Assembly (NCBI RefSeq): GCF_003428335.1
Contig: NZ_CP031704.1
Coordinates: forward strand, 3,534,001 to 3,598,000
Reading direction: 5' to 3'
DNA: 64,000 bases
Origin: Solimonas sp. K1W22B-7
Lineage (GTDB): Bacteria > Pseudomonadota > Gammaproteobacteria > Nevskiales > Nevskiaceae
In this document: piece by piece, positions 15,604 through 24,470 of the stretch
Layout of the letters: every line of letters begins with the position of its first letter
Position numbering within the stretch: position 1 is the stretch's first letter
Position numbers and translations under genes: made by a program
Notes under the pieces: model-generated
Told to the model about the DNA's origin: nothing
Databases searched by the model: none
Seen by the model: only the letters and a program-made list of their open reading frames with translations

Positions 15604-16218
15604 CTACGGAACCCAGCCCGGAATCTGCGAGGCCTGCCGGATCCAGTTGGCTACCTGTTTCTCGTCGAAGCCGCTGTCCTCGTGGATGTGGAAGTAGCGC
15701 GCGTTCGGGTCCTTGGATTCCACGGGCGGCTGGGGCGTGAGGGAACTGCCGCGGAAGAAGGCGACCTTGATGTAGCTGGTGAAGCAATGCACGGCGAGGA
15801 ACCAGCCCTGGCCTTCCATGCCATAGAAGGGCGAGTTCCATTTGACCGCCTTGCGCACGGTGGGGACGGTGCGGGCGATGAGCTTGTCGAGGCGGCGCCC
15901 GGCTTCGCGCTTCCAGCCCGGCATGGCGGCGATGTAGGCCTGCACCGGGGCGTCGCCGTCGCCCTTGGCGATCTGCGGATTGCCGCCGGAGAGCAGGACG
16001 GGCTTCTTCGGCGTTGCGGGAGAGGCCTTGGCCTTTGCGGCAGCGGGCTTGGGCGCCGGCTTGCGTGCGGGTTTGGCCTTTGGGGCGGGTTTTGGCGGGG
16101 CCTTCGCCGCCTTGCGGGCCGGGGCCTTGGCGGGCGCCTTCGCGGCGGCTCGCCTGGGGGCAGCCTTCTTCGTTGCTTTCGCGGGTTTCGCCGATTTGAT
16201 GGGCTTGCGGCCGGCCAT
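15604..16218 (-). CDS. DUF1801 (YdhG-like) protein with histone-H1-like N-terminal tail
   Basis: 204 residues from the ATG at 16218 (AGGAG Shine-Dalgarno). The first 75 or so residues are almost only Lys, Ala, Pro and Arg, in KPA/KAA repeats like bacterial histone H1-like proteins. The remainder is a DUF1801-type domain (WKREAGRRLDKLIARTVPTV, VKWNSPFYGMEG, SYIKVAFFRGSSL). The domain's role is unclear; the basic tail suggests nucleic-acid binding. The fusion is the notable feature. Such tails vary in length through repeat slippage. Confidence 0.75.
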   Translation of the reverse strand: MAGRKPIKSAKPAKATKKAAPRRAAAKAPAKAPARKAAKAPPKPAPKAKPARKPAPKPAAAKAKASPATPKKPVLLSGGNPQIAKGDGDAPVQAYIAAMPGWKREAGRRLDKLIARTVPTVRKAVKWNSPFYGMEGQGWFLAVHCFTSYIKVAFFRGSSLTPQPPVESKDPNARYFHIHEDSGFDEKQVANWIRQASQIPGWVP

Positions 16219-16375
16219 GCTGTTCACTCCTGCTAGCTTCTACCCCGGGTGGGTGGAAACAATAGACCGTCCGATACCCATTGCAAGTTCCGGTGGTGGG
16301 CACGCTACATTCGCCTGGAGCGCCTACTATTGGTAGCCCACCCGAAAATGTCCCGTATCCGCGACCGGAGTCGCC

Positions 16376-17533
16376 ATGAAAGCCGTCGTCTGCCAGAACC
16401 AGCAGTTGCGTGTCGCCGACCGCCCGGAGCCGAAGCCTGGCAAGGGCCATGTGCTGGTGCAGGTGTTGCGCTGCGGCATCTGCGGCTCGGACCTGCATGC
16501 GCGCCAGCACTGCGACCACCTGGGCGGGTTGATGCTGCGCAGCGGTTTCAAGAACCCCATGCGCAGCTCGCAGGAGATCGTCTTCGGCCACGAGTTCAGC
16601 GCCGAGATCCTGGAGTACGGCCCCAAGTGCAGCCGCAAGCTGCCGGTAGGCACACGGGTCTGCGCCGTGCCGCTGATAAGGCGCGAGAAGGAGATCGACC
16701 TCATCGGCCTCTGCGAGGAGGCACCGGGCGCCTATGCCGAGCGCATGCTGGTGCAGGAATCGCTGATCGTGGCGGTGCCCAACGGCCTGGACGCCGAGCG
16801 CGCGGCACTGACCGAGCCGATGGCCGTGGGCCTGCACGCGGTGCACCGCGGCGAGGTGAAGAAGTCCGACACCGCCATCGTCATCGGCTGCGGGCCGGTG
16901 GGGCTGGCGGTGATCCTGATGCTGCGCACGCTGGGCGTGAGGAAGATCGTGGCCAGCGACTTCTCCCCTGCCCGCCGCGAACTGGCGCGCCGCTGCGGCG
17001 CCAGCGTGGTGGTGGACCCGCGCGAGAACTCACCGTACACCGCCAGCAAGAAGTCGGGCTTCATCACCGACGCGCCCGGGATGCTGGAGCTGGGCGTGGG
17101 CACGCGCGAGAAGCTGGGCATGCTGCCGGTGGCCTGGCACCGCAGCTGGCGCCTGGCGGAGGCCCTGGGCGCCGCGCCCAAGCGGCCGATCATCTTCGAA
17201 TGCGTGGGCGTGCCCGGCATGCTGCAGTCCGTGATCGACGGCGCGCCGCTGTTCTCGCGCGTGGTGGTGGTCGGCGTGTGCATGCAGAGCGACCAGATCG
17301 AGCCGGCGCTGGCGATCAACAAGGAGATCGACCTGCGCTTCGTGATCGGCTACACGCCGCTGGAGTACCGCGACACCCTGCATATGATCGCCGAGGGCAA
17401 GGTGGACCCGCTGCCGCTGGTGACGGGGACGGTGGGGCTGGGCGGTGTGGATGATGCGTTCACGGCGCTGGCGCGGCCGGAGAAGCATGTGAAGGTGTTG
17501 ATTGATCCGGGGAGTGGGGTGAAGGTCGCATAG
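16376..17533 (+). CDS. Zinc-type alcohol dehydrogenase family protein (MDR superfamily)
   Basis: 385 residues. GroES-like domain with the catalytic zinc ligand Cys and following Gly (CGICGSDLHA, Cys near residue 36) and GHE near 70. Rossmann motif GCGPVGLAV near 172. The structural-zinc four-Cys lobe of classic ADHs is absent: the region around 40-60 lacks the CxxCxxC cluster. An unusual 30-residue insertion (about 225-260) precedes FECVGVPG. NAD(P)-dependent alcohol or threonine-type dehydrogenase activity is plausible; the substrate is unknown. Good Shine-Dalgarno (CGGAG). Confidence 0.8.
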   Translation: MKAVVCQNQQLRVADRPEPKPGKGHVLVQVLRCGICGSDLHARQHCDHLGGLMLRSGFKNPMRSSQEIVFGHEFSAEILEYGPKCSRKLPVGTRVCAVPLIRREKEIDLIGLCEEAPGAYAERMLVQESLIVAVPNGLDAERAALTEPMAVGLHAVHRGEVKKSDTAIVIGCGPVGLAVILMLRTLGVRKIVASDFSPARRELARRCGASVVVDPRENSPYTASKKSGFITDAPGMLELGVGTREKLGMLPVAWHRSWRLAEALGAAPKRPIIFECVGVPGMLQSVIDGAPLFSRVVVVGVCMQSDQIEPALAINKEIDLRFVIGYTPLEYRDTLHMIAEGKVDPLPLVTGTVGLGGVDDAFTALARPEKHVKVLIDPGSGVKVA

Positions 17534-17543
17534 CCCCTGATGC

Positions 17544-17624
17544 AAGGGTGGGAAGATATTCTTTCCTTTGCCCACGTTGCGGCGCGTCCGCGTGGGCAAA
17601 CATGAAGACGTTTGCCCACCCTAC
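17544..17624. repeat. GTAGGGTGGGCAAAC-family repeat
   Basis: Degenerate left arm (AAGGGTGGGAAGA), inner CGTGGGCAAAC, perfect right arm GTTTGCCCACCCTAC. It separates the dehydrogenase gene from the convergent Abi_C gene. Confidence 0.6.
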
Positions 17625-17629
17625 GGTTA

Positions 17630-18763
17630 CTACGCTGTTCGCGCCTCGAAAGTGGAAACCAGGAACATTGCCATTGAGCCTGCCAGGTTAACAGCAAGCT
17701 CCGCGTGCCTAGACTGGGGCCGCACATAGCGCTTCCCCTGGCCATGAGAATCACCCAACTTATTCCTAAGCCCGGCCAAGTTCCCCACAACCGACTGACA
17801 GTTTCCAAGGATAGTCTTAAAAACTTTCTCCGAATGCTGGTCTGGGGAAAGTTTCAACTGCGTTGCTGCGGACGCATATAGCTTTGGCAAGTCATCCGCT
17901 TCACCGTACGTTACATTTAGTTCATCCAGAATGTGCTTGCATACAGTCTCCAGGAGCGTCTTAGCCGCTGTAATCGCGCCCTCAGGATCTTCAGCTCTAC
18001 GACCCAGCGCCTTTCTCCAAGCCTCATTTACGCCAACCCCATCAAATGAGATGAGTGCTTGAGAAATAAGCTCATCCGCCGGCCTCTCGCCATTCGCTGA
18101 TACCTCCTCCACGCGATACACAGCGTGCCCAGACACTCTACTTGTTGGCTTCAGAAGAAAGCCGTCATAGCGAAGGGATCGATTCAGTTCCTCTACAATG
18201 CTTTCCTGCTCCGATGCATCTCTCCTTATTGGATATACGACGTCTTCCAGGAACTGAAATAATTTCGCCTGAGAGCAGCTCAAGAACCCCACAAGTTCCA
18301 GAACTTGCCGATTGCCCCCTACAACGCCACCCGAAACAATGCCCCATATGTCGTCCTCCAATGTTCCCTCGAAGGACCGTGCAGACGCCTTGCTTCGAAC
18401 ATCTGGCCAATGCTTGCCAAGCAACTCCAGCAGATCACGCTTTCCTGCTAGCGAGAACTTATTAAGTGTCTCGGCTAGCTTGTGACGGGTGATATCTGAT
18501 ACTAGACGGCCATTCTTTCCCAAGCTCTCAATCGCTGCCTGCAGAGCATCGTTCGGAAAATCCTTAACGACTTCTTGTGCGATGCGAAAGACTTTCTCAT
18601 CTGAAATTTTCTGCAGACGCCTCATTACGTACTGATTCTTGCTCTGGAAAGCTTCGCCCTCCTCACCCGGCTCAAGCCCGTATCGCTCGCAGGCAGCAGG
18701 AAGGCTGTGGGCCTTCACTACGTAGAGCGCCTGAGCAACAAGGTGTCGGATTTGCGATTTCAC
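17630..18763 (-). CDS. Abortive-infection family protein with C-terminal Abi_C domain
   Basis: About 377 residues. The last 110 match the Abi_C pattern: LLETVCKHILDEL, DDLPKLYASAATQLKLSPDQ, GLRNKLGDSHG with the conserved GDSHG, then RHAELAVNLAGSMAMFLVSTF. The N-terminal part is helical and unassigned. Abi_C proteins are linked to phage exclusion by growth arrest. Codon use is AT-richer than neighbours. The start is unclear: the frame is open into the acyl-CoA dehydrogenase gene that ends at 18798. I chose the GTG at 18763, but the Shine-Dalgarno is weak and a 5' truncation is possible. Confidence 0.72.
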   Translation of the reverse strand: MKSQIRHLVAQALYVVKAHSLPAACERYGLEPGEEGEAFQSKNQYVMRRLQKISDEKVFRIAQEVVKDFPNDALQAAIESLGKNGRLVSDITRHKLAETLNKFSLAGKRDLLELLGKHWPDVRSKASARSFEGTLEDDIWGIVSGGVVGGNRQVLELVGFLSCSQAKLFQFLEDVVYPIRRDASEQESIVEELNRSLRYDGFLLKPTSRVSGHAVYRVEEVSANGERPADELISQALISFDGVGVNEAWRKALGRRAEDPEGAITAAKTLLETVCKHILDELNVTYGEADDLPKLYASAATQLKLSPDQHSEKVFKTILGNCQSVVGNLAGLRNKLGDSHGQGKRYVRPQSRHAELAVNLAGSMAMFLVSTFEARTA

Positions 18764-18797
18764 GTAGGGGTATGCCTTTTTTGGTCCAAAAACAAAA

Positions 18798-20444
18798 CTA
18801 TTCGCCCAACCCCGCCCGGTGCAACAACCCCGCCAGCGGCGTTCCCGCGCTAAGCGTCCCGAACGCCAGCCCATGCTCGCCACCCAGCCGCGAGCGGCAG
18901 AAGCTGTCGGCCACTTCGTTGTTCCCTGCCCGCAGCAGCACCGAAGCCTGCAGGGCGAGCGCCATGCGCTCCACGATCATGCGGGAGCGCAGTTCCAGGG
19001 TGGTGCGGTCCTCGAAGGCCTGTTCCAGCCAGCCGATCTCGCGGTCGAGGTCGGCGTGGCCGCCCTTGGCGGCCAATAGCTCTCCGAAGAAGGCTTCGCG
19101 GGTTTCGGGTTCCTTGCTCAGGGCTCGCAGGACGTCGAGGCACTGGATGTTGCCGCTGCCTTCCCAGATGGAGTTGAGCGGGGCCTGGCGGTAGAGGCGT
19201 GGCAGGCTGGTGTCTTCGACGTAGCCGGCGCCGCCGAGGCATTCCTGGGCTTCGTTGACCATGGCGGGGGTGCGCTTGCAGATCCAGTACTTGCCGATGG
19301 CGGTGCCGAGGCGGGCGAGCGCGGCTTCTCCCGGGTGGCGGGCGCTGGCGTCCACGGCGCGGGCGATGCGCATCGTGAGCGCGACGGCGGCTTCGGTTTC
19401 CAGGGCGAGGTCGGCGAGCACGTTCTGCATCAGCGGCTGCTCGATCAGCAGGCGGCCGAAGGCCTTGCGGTGTTTCGCGTGGTGCTGGGCCTGGACCAGG
19501 GCCTGACGCATGAGGCCGGAGGAGCCGATCATGCAGTCGAGGCGCGTGAGCGCGACCATCTCGAGGATGGTGGCGACGCCCCTGCCCTCGTCGCCGACGC
19601 GCTGGGCGTAGGCGCCGAGGAATTCCACTTCTGACGAGGCATTGCTCCAGTCGCCGAGCTTGTCCTTGAGGCGCTGGATGCGGATGGTGTTGCGCGAGCC
19701 GTCTGGCCTGATCTTGGGCATGAGGAAGCAGCCCAGGCCGGCGTCGGTGTAGGCGAGCACCAGCCAGGCGTCGCACATGGGGGCGGAGAAGAACCACTTG
19801 TGGCCGACGATCTCGTAGCTGCCGTCAGGTTGCAGGTGGGCGCGGGTGGTGTTGGCGCGCACGTCGGAGCCGCCCTGCTTTTCGGTCATGCCCATGCCGA
19901 TGGTGCAGCCGGTCTTTTCGCCGGCGGGCAGCACGCGGGGGTCGTACTCGGTGGAGGTGATGCGCGGCATCCACAGGCGCGCCAGTTCCTGCGAGTGGTT
20001 GATGGCCGGGACTGCGGAGTGGGTCATGGTGAGCGGGCAGCCGGTGCCCTGCTCGGCCTGGTAGTGCAGGTAGGACAGCGCGGCGCGGGCAACCTGGGCG
20101 CCGGCCTTGTCGGCATTGCGCCAGGCGTAGGCGTGGACGCCGTACTGCATGCCCAGCTGCATCACGCGGTGGTAGGCGGGATGGAACTCGACCTCGTCGA
20201 TGCGATTGCCGTAGCGGTCGTAGCTCCTGAGCCGGGGCTTGTGCTCGTTGGCGGTGTAGCCCAGCTCCAGCATCTCGCCGCCGGTGACGGCGCCGAACTC
20301 GGCAAGGTGGGTCTCGGCCCAGCCGCCGCCTTCACGGTGCACGGCTTCGCGCAGGGCGTTGTCGGTGGTGTAGGCGTTGTAGTGGCGCAGCAGGGGCGCC
20401 TGGTTGTCGACGGCGTGGGTGAGGAAGCGTTCTGCGACGCTCAT
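18798..20444 (-). CDS. Acyl-CoA dehydrogenase, AidB-like
   Basis: 548 residues from the ATG at 20444 (AAGGAGA Shine-Dalgarno). Length and sequence match E. coli AidB rather than ordinary 380-residue dehydrogenases: an N-terminal extension with EFHPAYHRVMQLGMQYGVHA, MGMTEKQGGSDVRANTTRA, GHKWFFSAPMCDAWLVLA, and YRQAPLNSIWEGSGN with the catalytic-position Glu. An FAD enzyme. AidB is implicated in alkylation-damage protection and has weak isovaleryl-CoA dehydrogenase activity. Here it sits beside fadJ/fadI genes, which favours a role in acyl-CoA or branched-chain catabolism. Confidence 0.88.
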   Translation of the reverse strand: MSVAERFLTHAVDNQAPLLRHYNAYTTDNALREAVHREGGGWAETHLAEFGAVTGGEMLELGYTANEHKPRLRSYDRYGNRIDEVEFHPAYHRVMQLGMQYGVHAYAWRNADKAGAQVARAALSYLHYQAEQGTGCPLTMTHSAVPAINHSQELARLWMPRITSTEYDPRVLPAGEKTGCTIGMGMTEKQGGSDVRANTTRAHLQPDGSYEIVGHKWFFSAPMCDAWLVLAYTDAGLGCFLMPKIRPDGSRNTIRIQRLKDKLGDWSNASSEVEFLGAYAQRVGDEGRGVATILEMVALTRLDCMIGSSGLMRQALVQAQHHAKHRKAFGRLLIEQPLMQNVLADLALETEAAVALTMRIARAVDASARHPGEAALARLGTAIGKYWICKRTPAMVNEAQECLGGAGYVEDTSLPRLYRQAPLNSIWEGSGNIQCLDVLRALSKEPETREAFFGELLAAKGGHADLDREIGWLEQAFEDRTTLELRSRMIVERMALALQASVLLRAGNNEVADSFCRSRLGGEHGLAFGTLSAGTPLAGLLHRAGLGE

Positions 20445-20505
20445 GGGCGGGTCTCCTTCGGGGCTATGGCGAGGATAGCGCCGGAGAGACAGGAATGGGG
20501 GTTTC

Positions 20506-20585
20506 CCCGTAGGAGCGGTCGGTGGCCGCGACAGGGTGGTGTCCACATTGGACCTTGATCGCGGCCACCGGCCGCTCCTACGGGG
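20506..20585. repeat. GTAGGAGCGG hairpin (REP-like)
   Basis: Arms beginning CCCCGTAGGAGCGGTCGGTG and ending in the complement. Near-identical copy at 28300-28373 and a half copy near 28553-28575. Confidence 0.65.
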
Positions 20586-20598
20586 TGTGCGGGATGGG

Positions 20599-20664
20599 TG
20601 GGAGCGGCTTTAGCCGCGATGGGTGGGTGGAAACATCAAACCATCGCGGCTAAAGCCGCTCCCA
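20599..20664. repeat. GGGAGCGGCTTTAGCCGC hairpin (REP-like)
   Basis: Perfect 24-bp arms (TGGGAGCGGCTTTAGCCGCG... and complement) separated by 18 nt. It stands directly after the previous hairpin and just downstream of the fadJ-like gene, where it could also act in 3'-end protection. Confidence 0.65.
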
Positions 20665-20681
20665 CGAAAGAATGCTCGGCT

Positions 20682-22862
20682 TCAGGGGTGGAACTTCGTT
20701 CCCTTCTTTGCCATCTCGCGCAGGATCGGGGCGGGGTCGAAGCGGGGGCCGTGTTGCTTGGCCAGTTGCTCCAGGCGCGCTACGGCCTGCGGCAGGCCGA
20801 CGCTGTCGAGGAAGCGGAAGGGGCCGCCGCGGAACGGGGGGAAGCCGAGGCCGAAGATGGCGCCGATGTCGCCGTGCATGGCTTCGAACAGGATGCCTTC
20901 CTGCAGGCAGTAGGCGGCTTCGTTGACCATGGCGTAGGTGCAGCGCTCGGCGATCTCCAGGGCGGGCAGCTTCTTGCCGCCCTTGACGCCCAGCAGCTTG
21001 TGCAGCTCGGGGTTGACCGGCTTTTCGCCTTTCCTCTGGCCGTCGTACAGATAGAAGCCCTTGCCGGTCTTGCGGCCAAGACAGCCGGCCTTGATCAGGG
21101 CGTCGGAGCCCGCGGGTGAGGCCATGCGCTCACCAAACGCGGCCTGCAGCAGCGGTGCGACCTTGATGCCGACGTCGATGCCCACTTCGTCCAGCAGCGC
21201 GACGGGGCCGATGGGGTAGCCGTACTGCATCATCGCCTTGTCCACGGCATGCGGACTGACGCCCTCGGAGAGGATGCGGGTGGCTTCGTTGAGGTAGGGC
21301 GCGAGGATGCGGGTGGTGTAGAAACCGGGGCCGTCGCGGACGACGATCACGGTCTTGCCCTGGGCCTTGCCGAATTCGGCGGAGGCGGCGATCACTTCCG
21401 GCGCGGTCTGCGGCGTGGCGATGATCTCCAGCAGCGGCATCTTCTCCACCGGCGAGAAGTAATGCAGGCCGATGACGTTCTCGGGCCGCTTTGCGGCGCG
21501 GGCGATGTCGCCGATGGGGATGGAGGAGGTGTTGGAGGCGAAGATGGTGTCGGGGCGGCAGTGGGCCTCCACGTCCTTGAGCATCTGGTGCTTGAGCTTG
21601 AGGTCCTCGAACACCGCTTCCACGACGATGTCGAGATCGCCGAAGCCACTGTAGTCGGCGGTGCCGGTGACGTGGGCCAGTTCGGCGGCGGCTTCGGCGG
21701 CGTTCATGGCGCGGCGCGAGACGCGCTTGTCGTAGAACTTGCGCAGGTAGGTGTAGCCGTAGGACAGGCCCTTGGCATCACGGTCCTTGAGGCGCACGTC
21801 GAGCTTGCCCTTGTTGGCGCTGACCAGGGCGATGCCGCTGCCCATGAGGCCGGCACCGAGCACGCCGACCTTGGCGATCTTGCGCGGGGTGACGCTCTTG
21901 CCCTCGACGAAGCTTTCTTTCTTGAGCGCGTTCTGGGCGAAGAAGATGTTGCGGCACTGCTGCGATACCGGCGTCATCGCCAGCTCGCCGAAGGCCCTGG
22001 CCTCGGCGGCGTAGCCGGCCTTGAGGCCCTTGGCATAGCCGGTCTCCACCACGTCGAGGATGCGCTCGGGCGAGGGGTAGTTGCCCAGGGTCTTGGACAG
22101 GGTCTGCTTGCGAGCCTGGTTGAACAGCAGCTTGCGGCCGAAGACGTTCTCTTCCAGCGCGGCGTTCATGGCGCGGGCCTGCAGCGGCTTCTTCGCCTGC
22201 GGACGTGCCTTGCCCTTGAGCGCGCGGCGCACGGCGGCCTCCAGCAGTACGCCGGCGGGCACCACCTCGTCCACCACGCCGAGCTTCTTCGCCTGCGAGG
22301 GGCGCAGCTGCTTGCCGGTGAGCAGCAGGTCCAGCGACGCGGCGATGCCGATCAGGCGCGGCAGGCGCTGCGTGCCGCCGCCAGCGGGCAGCAGGCCCAG
22401 CATCATCTCGGGCAGGCCCAGCACGGTGGCTTTGTTGTCGGTGCAGATGCGGGCGTGGCAGGCCAGCGCCAGTTCCAGGCCGCCGCCGAGGCAGGCGCCG
22501 TCGATCGCGGCGACCACGGCCACGGGGAAGTCCTCGAGCTGCTGCAGGGCCTTGTGACAGCTGAGCGACAGCTCTTCGACTTCACGCGCGGACTGGGCGC
22601 GGTCGAACATGTTGATGTCGGCGCCGGCGATGAAGCTGCCGGGCTTGGTGGAACGGATCACCAGGCCCTTGAGGCCGCGGGCGGCGCTGGCCTGCACCAT
22701 CACGGCGTCGAACTGCTCGGCGAATTCGGCCTTGAGCGTGTTCTGGGCATCGCCGGGAACGTTCACGTCGATCAGGCCGACGCCGTCGGGGCGCTGGGTG
22801 AAGGTGAAGGCGCTGGCTTCGGTGTCGGCACTAGGCTTGCGGACAGTGTTGGTTTTGCTCAT
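20682..22862 (-). CDS. fadJ: Multifunctional fatty-acid oxidation alpha subunit (enoyl-CoA hydratase/3-hydroxyacyl-CoA dehydrogenase), FadJ-like
   Basis: 726 residues. N-terminal crotonase domain (about 20-200) with the oxyanion-hole motifs SFIAGADI and DGACLGGGLELALACHARI and the Glu-containing LGLPEMMLGLLPAGGGTQRLPR. Central Rossmann domain with VGVLGAGLMGSGIA (about 320) and the catalytic HYFSPVEKMPLLEII segment, then the C-terminal 3HCDH domains. Catalyses hydration and NAD-dependent oxidation of enoyl-CoA in beta-oxidation. The partner thiolase gene lies directly upstream (23018-24325), giving the fadI-fadJ order of E. coli. Confidence 0.9.
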   Translation of the reverse strand: MSKTNTVRKPSADTEASAFTFTQRPDGVGLIDVNVPGDAQNTLKAEFAEQFDAVMVQASAARGLKGLVIRSTKPGSFIAGADINMFDRAQSAREVEELSLSCHKALQQLEDFPVAVVAAIDGACLGGGLELALACHARICTDNKATVLGLPEMMLGLLPAGGGTQRLPRLIGIAASLDLLLTGKQLRPSQAKKLGVVDEVVPAGVLLEAAVRRALKGKARPQAKKPLQARAMNAALEENVFGRKLLFNQARKQTLSKTLGNYPSPERILDVVETGYAKGLKAGYAAEARAFGELAMTPVSQQCRNIFFAQNALKKESFVEGKSVTPRKIAKVGVLGAGLMGSGIALVSANKGKLDVRLKDRDAKGLSYGYTYLRKFYDKRVSRRAMNAAEAAAELAHVTGTADYSGFGDLDIVVEAVFEDLKLKHQMLKDVEAHCRPDTIFASNTSSIPIGDIARAAKRPENVIGLHYFSPVEKMPLLEIIATPQTAPEVIAASAEFGKAQGKTVIVVRDGPGFYTTRILAPYLNEATRILSEGVSPHAVDKAMMQYGYPIGPVALLDEVGIDVGIKVAPLLQAAFGERMASPAGSDALIKAGCLGRKTGKGFYLYDGQRKGEKPVNPELHKLLGVKGGKKLPALEIAERCTYAMVNEAAYCLQEGILFEAMHGDIGAIFGLGFPPFRGGPFRFLDSVGLPQAVARLEQLAKQHGPRFDPAPILREMAKKGTKFHP

Positions 22863-22899
22863 GTCGGTATCTCTAGAAGAACCCTATGACCCGTTCATG

Positions 22900-22975
22900 C
22901 CGAGTAGCCGCGCAAGCGTGCGTATCGAGGCACGGTGACGCACCTCGATACGCGACGCTTCGCGGCGCTACTCGG
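22900..22975. repeat. CCGAGTAGCCGCG hairpin
   Basis: Imperfect palindrome in the 155-bp gap between fadI-like and fadJ-like genes. Arms CGAGTAGCCGCGCAAGCGTG (left) and the complement ending GCGGCGCTACTCGG. It may attenuate or stabilise the operon mRNA. Confidence 0.55.
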
Positions 22976-23017
22976 TGTGAACGGTTCTGTAAAAATGCCA
23001 TCGGAAAGCAGTTGCGG

Positions 23018-24325
23018 TTACTCGCTTTCCAGCACCATCGCCGCACCCACGCCACCCGCCGCGCAGGCCGTGGCCAGGGCCAAGCCACCACCGCGGCGCT
23101 GCAACTCGTTGAGCGTCTGCACGATCACGCGGGCGCCGGTGGCGCCGAAGGGGTGGCCGTAGGACAGGGAGCCGCCGAGCACGTTGAGCCTGGCGCGGTC
23201 CACCTCGCCCACGGCCTTGCTGCGGCCGAGCATGTCCTGCATGTACTGCTTGCTGGCCAGGCCCTTGAGGTTGCAGGCGATCTGCGCGGCGAAGGCTTCG
23301 TGCATGTCCACCAGGGTGAGGTCCTTGAGCGAGACGCCGGCGCGGTCCAGCGCTACCGGGGCGGCCAGGACCGGGCCCATCAGCATGTCGTCCTTGGGCG
23401 TCTTGGCGGCGAAGTGGAAGGAGCGGATGTAGCCTAGGGGCTTGTAGCCCATGGCCTTGGCGCGGGCTTCGCTCATCAGGATCATGGCGCAGGCGCCGTC
23501 GGTGAGCGGGCTGGAGTTGCCGGCGGTGACGGTGCCGTACTGCCTGTCGAACACGGGCTTGAGCTTGCCGTAGCTGGCGCGGTCGGAGTTCTTGCGGACC
23601 AGGTTGTCCTCGTGCACCGGCTTGCCGGCGCTGCCGACGAAGGCGGTCATTACTTCACGCTCCATCTTGCCTTCGGCCCAGGCTTTCGCGGCGTTGCTGT
23701 GGGAAGCGTGGGCGATGTCGTCCTGCTCTTCGCGCGTGGCGTTCCACTTCCTGGCCATCTGCTCGGCGTTCTCGCCCATCAGCTTGCCGGTGGAGTACTC
23801 GGTGATGGCCGGCGGCGTGGGCAGCACGTCGCGGGGGCGCAGTTGCGCGAGCAACTTGATCTTGTCGCGCGGGGTCTTGGCGAAGTTGACGTCGCGCAGC
23901 ACGGCGGAGAAGCGCGGCGTGGTGGTGATGCGCACGCTGGAGGTGGAGTCGGTGCCGCCGGCGACGATGATCTCGGCACTGCCGGCGAGGATGCTCTCGG
24001 CGCCGCTGGCCACGGTCTGGAAGCTGGTGGCGCAGGCGCGGGTGATGGAATAGGCGTCCACGTCGGGCATGCCGCAGGCGATGGCGATCTCGCGGCCGAT
24101 GAAGGGCGCCTCGGGGATCATCACGGTCATGCCGAAGACGATCTGCTGCACCTCGCTCTTCGACAGGTTGTTGCGGGCCAGCAGTTCGTTGACCACCATG
24201 GCGCCCAGCTCGATGGCGTTGACGTCGCGGAAGTGGGTGCCGATGCGGGCGAAGGGCGTGCGCAGGCCGGCCACGACGGCCACCCGGCCGCTGCGACCCT
24301 TGAGGTCCAGGCGTTCGTTACTCAT
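23018..24325 (-). CDS. fadI: Acetyl-CoA C-acyltransferase (3-ketoacyl-CoA thiolase), FadI-like
   Basis: 435 residues, the length of FadI. Active-site Cys98 in ITRACATSF, His in VDMHEAFAAQIA, the NVLGGSLSYGHPFGATG motif with the second catalytic His, and ATACAAGGVGAAMVLE with the C-terminal Cys. Thiolytic cleavage of 3-ketoacyl-CoA, the last beta-oxidation step. Start at 24325 with AAAGGA upstream. It should form the trifunctional complex with the FadJ-like product downstream. Confidence 0.92.
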   Translation of the reverse strand: MSNERLDLKGRSGRVAVVAGLRTPFARIGTHFRDVNAIELGAMVVNELLARNNLSKSEVQQIVFGMTVMIPEAPFIGREIAIACGMPDVDAYSITRACATSFQTVASGAESILAGSAEIIVAGGTDSTSSVRITTTPRFSAVLRDVNFAKTPRDKIKLLAQLRPRDVLPTPPAITEYSTGKLMGENAEQMARKWNATREEQDDIAHASHSNAAKAWAEGKMEREVMTAFVGSAGKPVHEDNLVRKNSDRASYGKLKPVFDRQYGTVTAGNSSPLTDGACAMILMSEARAKAMGYKPLGYIRSFHFAAKTPKDDMLMGPVLAAPVALDRAGVSLKDLTLVDMHEAFAAQIACNLKGLASKQYMQDMLGRSKAVGEVDRARLNVLGGSLSYGHPFGATGARVIVQTLNELQRRGGGLALATACAAGGVGAAMVLESE

Positions 24326-24470
24326 GGAAATCCTTTGGAAATTTCAGGTGCTCAGTCTGATCGGGCCAGGGCCTGGGCGTGAGAACGCTTCGTGCCAAGC
24401 TGCTTGATATTTCGGGCCATTCCGCAGTGCAGCATGGAAGCCCGGGAGCAAATCTGCGCGAAAAGGAGCG

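Noticed and set aside
21249-22889. 546-codon plus-strand open frame opposite fadJ
   Set aside because: Antisense shadow; the composition is the complement of a well-recognised FadJ sequence.
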